Below are positions 5,848 to 7,058 of a stretch of DNA of 7,058 bases, piece by piece; positions within the stretch are counted from its first letter, which is position 1; every line of letters starts with the position of its first letter. The translations under genes and the position numbers were made by a program. This DNA is from an uncultured Lachnospiraceae bacterium (GTDB taxonomy: Bacteria > Bacillota > Clostridia > Lachnospirales > Lachnospiraceae): positions 1 through 7,058 of the forward strand of contig CACZTF010000097.1 of assembly GCA_902784025.1 (NCBI GenBank). The letters are read 5' to 3'. The notes below the pieces were generated by a model. That model made no database searches. It had not been told where the DNA came from and was given only the letters and a program-made list of their open reading frames with translations.

Positions 5848-7058
5848 CAGGTGTCCCTTCATCTATGTTTTCATATATGAGCTGGGCAATATCGTACGGT
5901 GTATTAATACAACCGTGAGAGCCGGCCCATTTGTATAGAGAACCACCGTAAGTGGAATACCATGTCGCATCATGAATACCTTCACCGCGACTGTTAAAAG
6001 GCATCCAAAAATCTGAATGGCAGGGATCTCCAACCTGAAGGAACCACTTGTCTCTCTGTTTCCAGAGTATTCTGTACACACCTTCTGTGGTAGGTGTCCA
6101 CTGTGCAGAACTTTCGGTTCCCGTACGCACATCTGTGTCTGTAAAAAGCTTGCCGTCTTTGTAGAACCACATATGCTGACGTGAAATATCTATTTCTACG
6201 TATGTATTTCCTATATCACCGTTGGGCTGGTTTCTGTGATTTGCAGGAACGCTCCAGTAGCAGTCGACTTTATCAGATTTACCTGAAAGTATTGCTTCTT
6301 TGACTGCATCCTTGGTTTTTTCCTTATCCATAAGAAAACCATATGAATCCTGATCGCCGCCCCCGACCTTTATCTTACCGATACCTGTGGCTTCAAAATC
6401 ACGTTCTGTCTGGAAGGTGTCATACTTGTCCGCGATACCGTCCAGGTATTTCATAATAGCATCGTCGTCAAGAACGGGATTCGTTCCTTCGGTATGTATC
6501 CAATCCTTGAATATCGAATAATCGATAGTTTCCTCAGCTTCATGAAGATTAAGCTTAACCTTGTTATTCTTGAGCGCATTGATGTTATTAAGAGTAGTGT
6601 TCAGATCGGAATCATCACCGTAAACCTTCGGTGTAACGTAGCAGTTGCTGTCAGAAAGGTTTACATCGAAAACTCCTGATTTTACAGATTCCGAAATAAC
6701 ACTGTTTAATTTTTCAGGATCCAAACGATTACCCTCTGTTGCTTCAACGATAGTGAAGGAATCACCCACCAAGGCAAGATGGGCGTCTGTAGGGTCCTGT
6801 ATGGAATCACTGATTATACAGTCAAGATTTGCAAGTTTTTCTTCAAGAGCCGCCTGGTCGAAGGATGTATTGACATCGACGTCATAAACGTTCTCACCGG
6901 AACGGTGGAGGAACCATACGTAAGGTGACTGAGAGTCTTTTATGGCCTGAATGTCAGTAGAAAAAGAACTTTTATAGGAAATGTCATCGAGGGCAATAGT
7001 TTCTGTATTTCCCTCTCGTGTTGTCAACTTAAGTTCTTTATTATCGCTCCTTAGTGTA
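5828..7058 (-). CDS. L,D-transpeptidase with PG_binding_4-type N-terminal region and YkuD domain (5' partial)
   Basis: Wall enzyme expected to form 3-3 (mDap-mDap type) peptidoglycan cross-links outside the membrane. The frame is open to the window edge. A TTG at 7027-7025 could be mistaken for a start, but coding continues upstream (ACA CTA AGG AGC GAT) and no SD is suitably spaced, so the N-terminal membrane anchor and some of the first domain are missing. Numbering from that TTG: about 1-250 resembles the repeated PG_binding_4 (PF12229) region common in Firmicutes L,D-transpeptidases. The YkuD domain covers about 274-398 (NTYVEIDISRQHMWFYKDGK, RTGT, TPTTEGVYRI) with the signature GIHDATW (H352) and SHGCIN, catalytic C373 and H371. 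All catalytic residues are present. The gene ends 72 bp before the secreted hydrolase gene, separated by a terminator-like hairpin. The YkuD assignment is very secure; the N-terminal domain name rests on recognised style. Confidence 0.95.
   Translation of the reverse strand, partial: TLRSDNKELKLTTREGNTETIALDDISYKSSFSTDIQAIKDSQSPYVWFLHRSGENVYDVDVNTSFDQAALEEKLANLDCIISDSIQDPTDAHLALVGDSFTIVEATEGNRLDPEKLNSVISESVKSGVFDVNLSDSNCYVTPKVYGDDSDLNTTLNNINALKNNKVKLNLHEAEETIDYSIFKDWIHTEGTNPVLDDDAIMKYLDGIADKYDTFQTERDFEATGIGKIKVGGGDQDSYGFLMDKEKTKDAVKEAILSGKSDKVDCYWSVPANHRNQPNGDIGNTYVEIDISRQHMWFYKDGKLFTDTDVRTGTESSAQWTPTTEGVYRILWKQRDKWFLQVGDPCHSDFWMPFNSRGEGIHDATWYSTYGGSLYKWAGSHGCINTPYDIAQLIYENIDEGTPVIVYRS

Noticed and set aside
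5863..6132. 89-codon alternate-frame - strand frame within the YkuD domain
   Set aside because: The YkuD catalytic motifs are intact in the main frame, so this is a shadow.

Overview
The window looks like chromosomal DNA from a moderately AT-rich Gram-positive member of the Firmicutes, most likely Lachnospiraceae (Butyrivibrio or a close relative). This is judged from the style of the proteins: a short type-3 (archaeal-like) ProRS, an FtsH with the variant IPTGMGAAGYT stretch after its zinc motif, a secreted cell-wall-binding-repeat hydrolase, and a PG_binding_4/YkuD L,D-transpeptidase. The genus is inference. No rRNA, tRNA, CRISPR array, insertion sequence, attachment site or origin was recognised, and there is no gene-free stretch longer than about 140 bp.

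Layout: two convergent transcription units. The left unit reads on the + strand (1-3783): the 3' part of ftsH (its 5' end lies outside the window), an unrecognised 235-residue two-TM membrane protein, and proS. The middle gene follows ftsH by 51 bp and its end overlaps the proS start by 8 bp, so the three are probably one operon. The right unit reads on the - strand (7058 down to 3923): a 5'-truncated L,D-transpeptidase, then a 610-residue secreted protein with signal peptide, acidic linker, five 31-residue cell-wall-binding repeats and a C-terminal phage-endolysin-like cysteine hydrolase domain.

The 139-bp convergence zone (3784-3922) holds two intrinsic-terminator hairpins of opposite polarity. 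The one nearer proS serves the - strand unit, with its T-tract running up to the proS stop codon. The other serves the + strand operon. A further terminator-like hairpin sits between the L,D-transpeptidase and the hydrolase gene, immediately before the hydrolase Shine-Dalgarno, and may act as an attenuator.

Biologically, the left unit is housekeeping: membrane proteolysis, an unknown membrane protein and tRNA charging. The right unit is cell-wall remodelling: a 3-3 cross-linking enzyme beside a wall-bound peptidoglycan hydrolase. I see no clearly new system. The least understood items are the membrane protein between ftsH and proS, the enlarged 31-residue wall-binding repeats with a two-unit periodicity, and the hairpin leader of the hydrolase gene.
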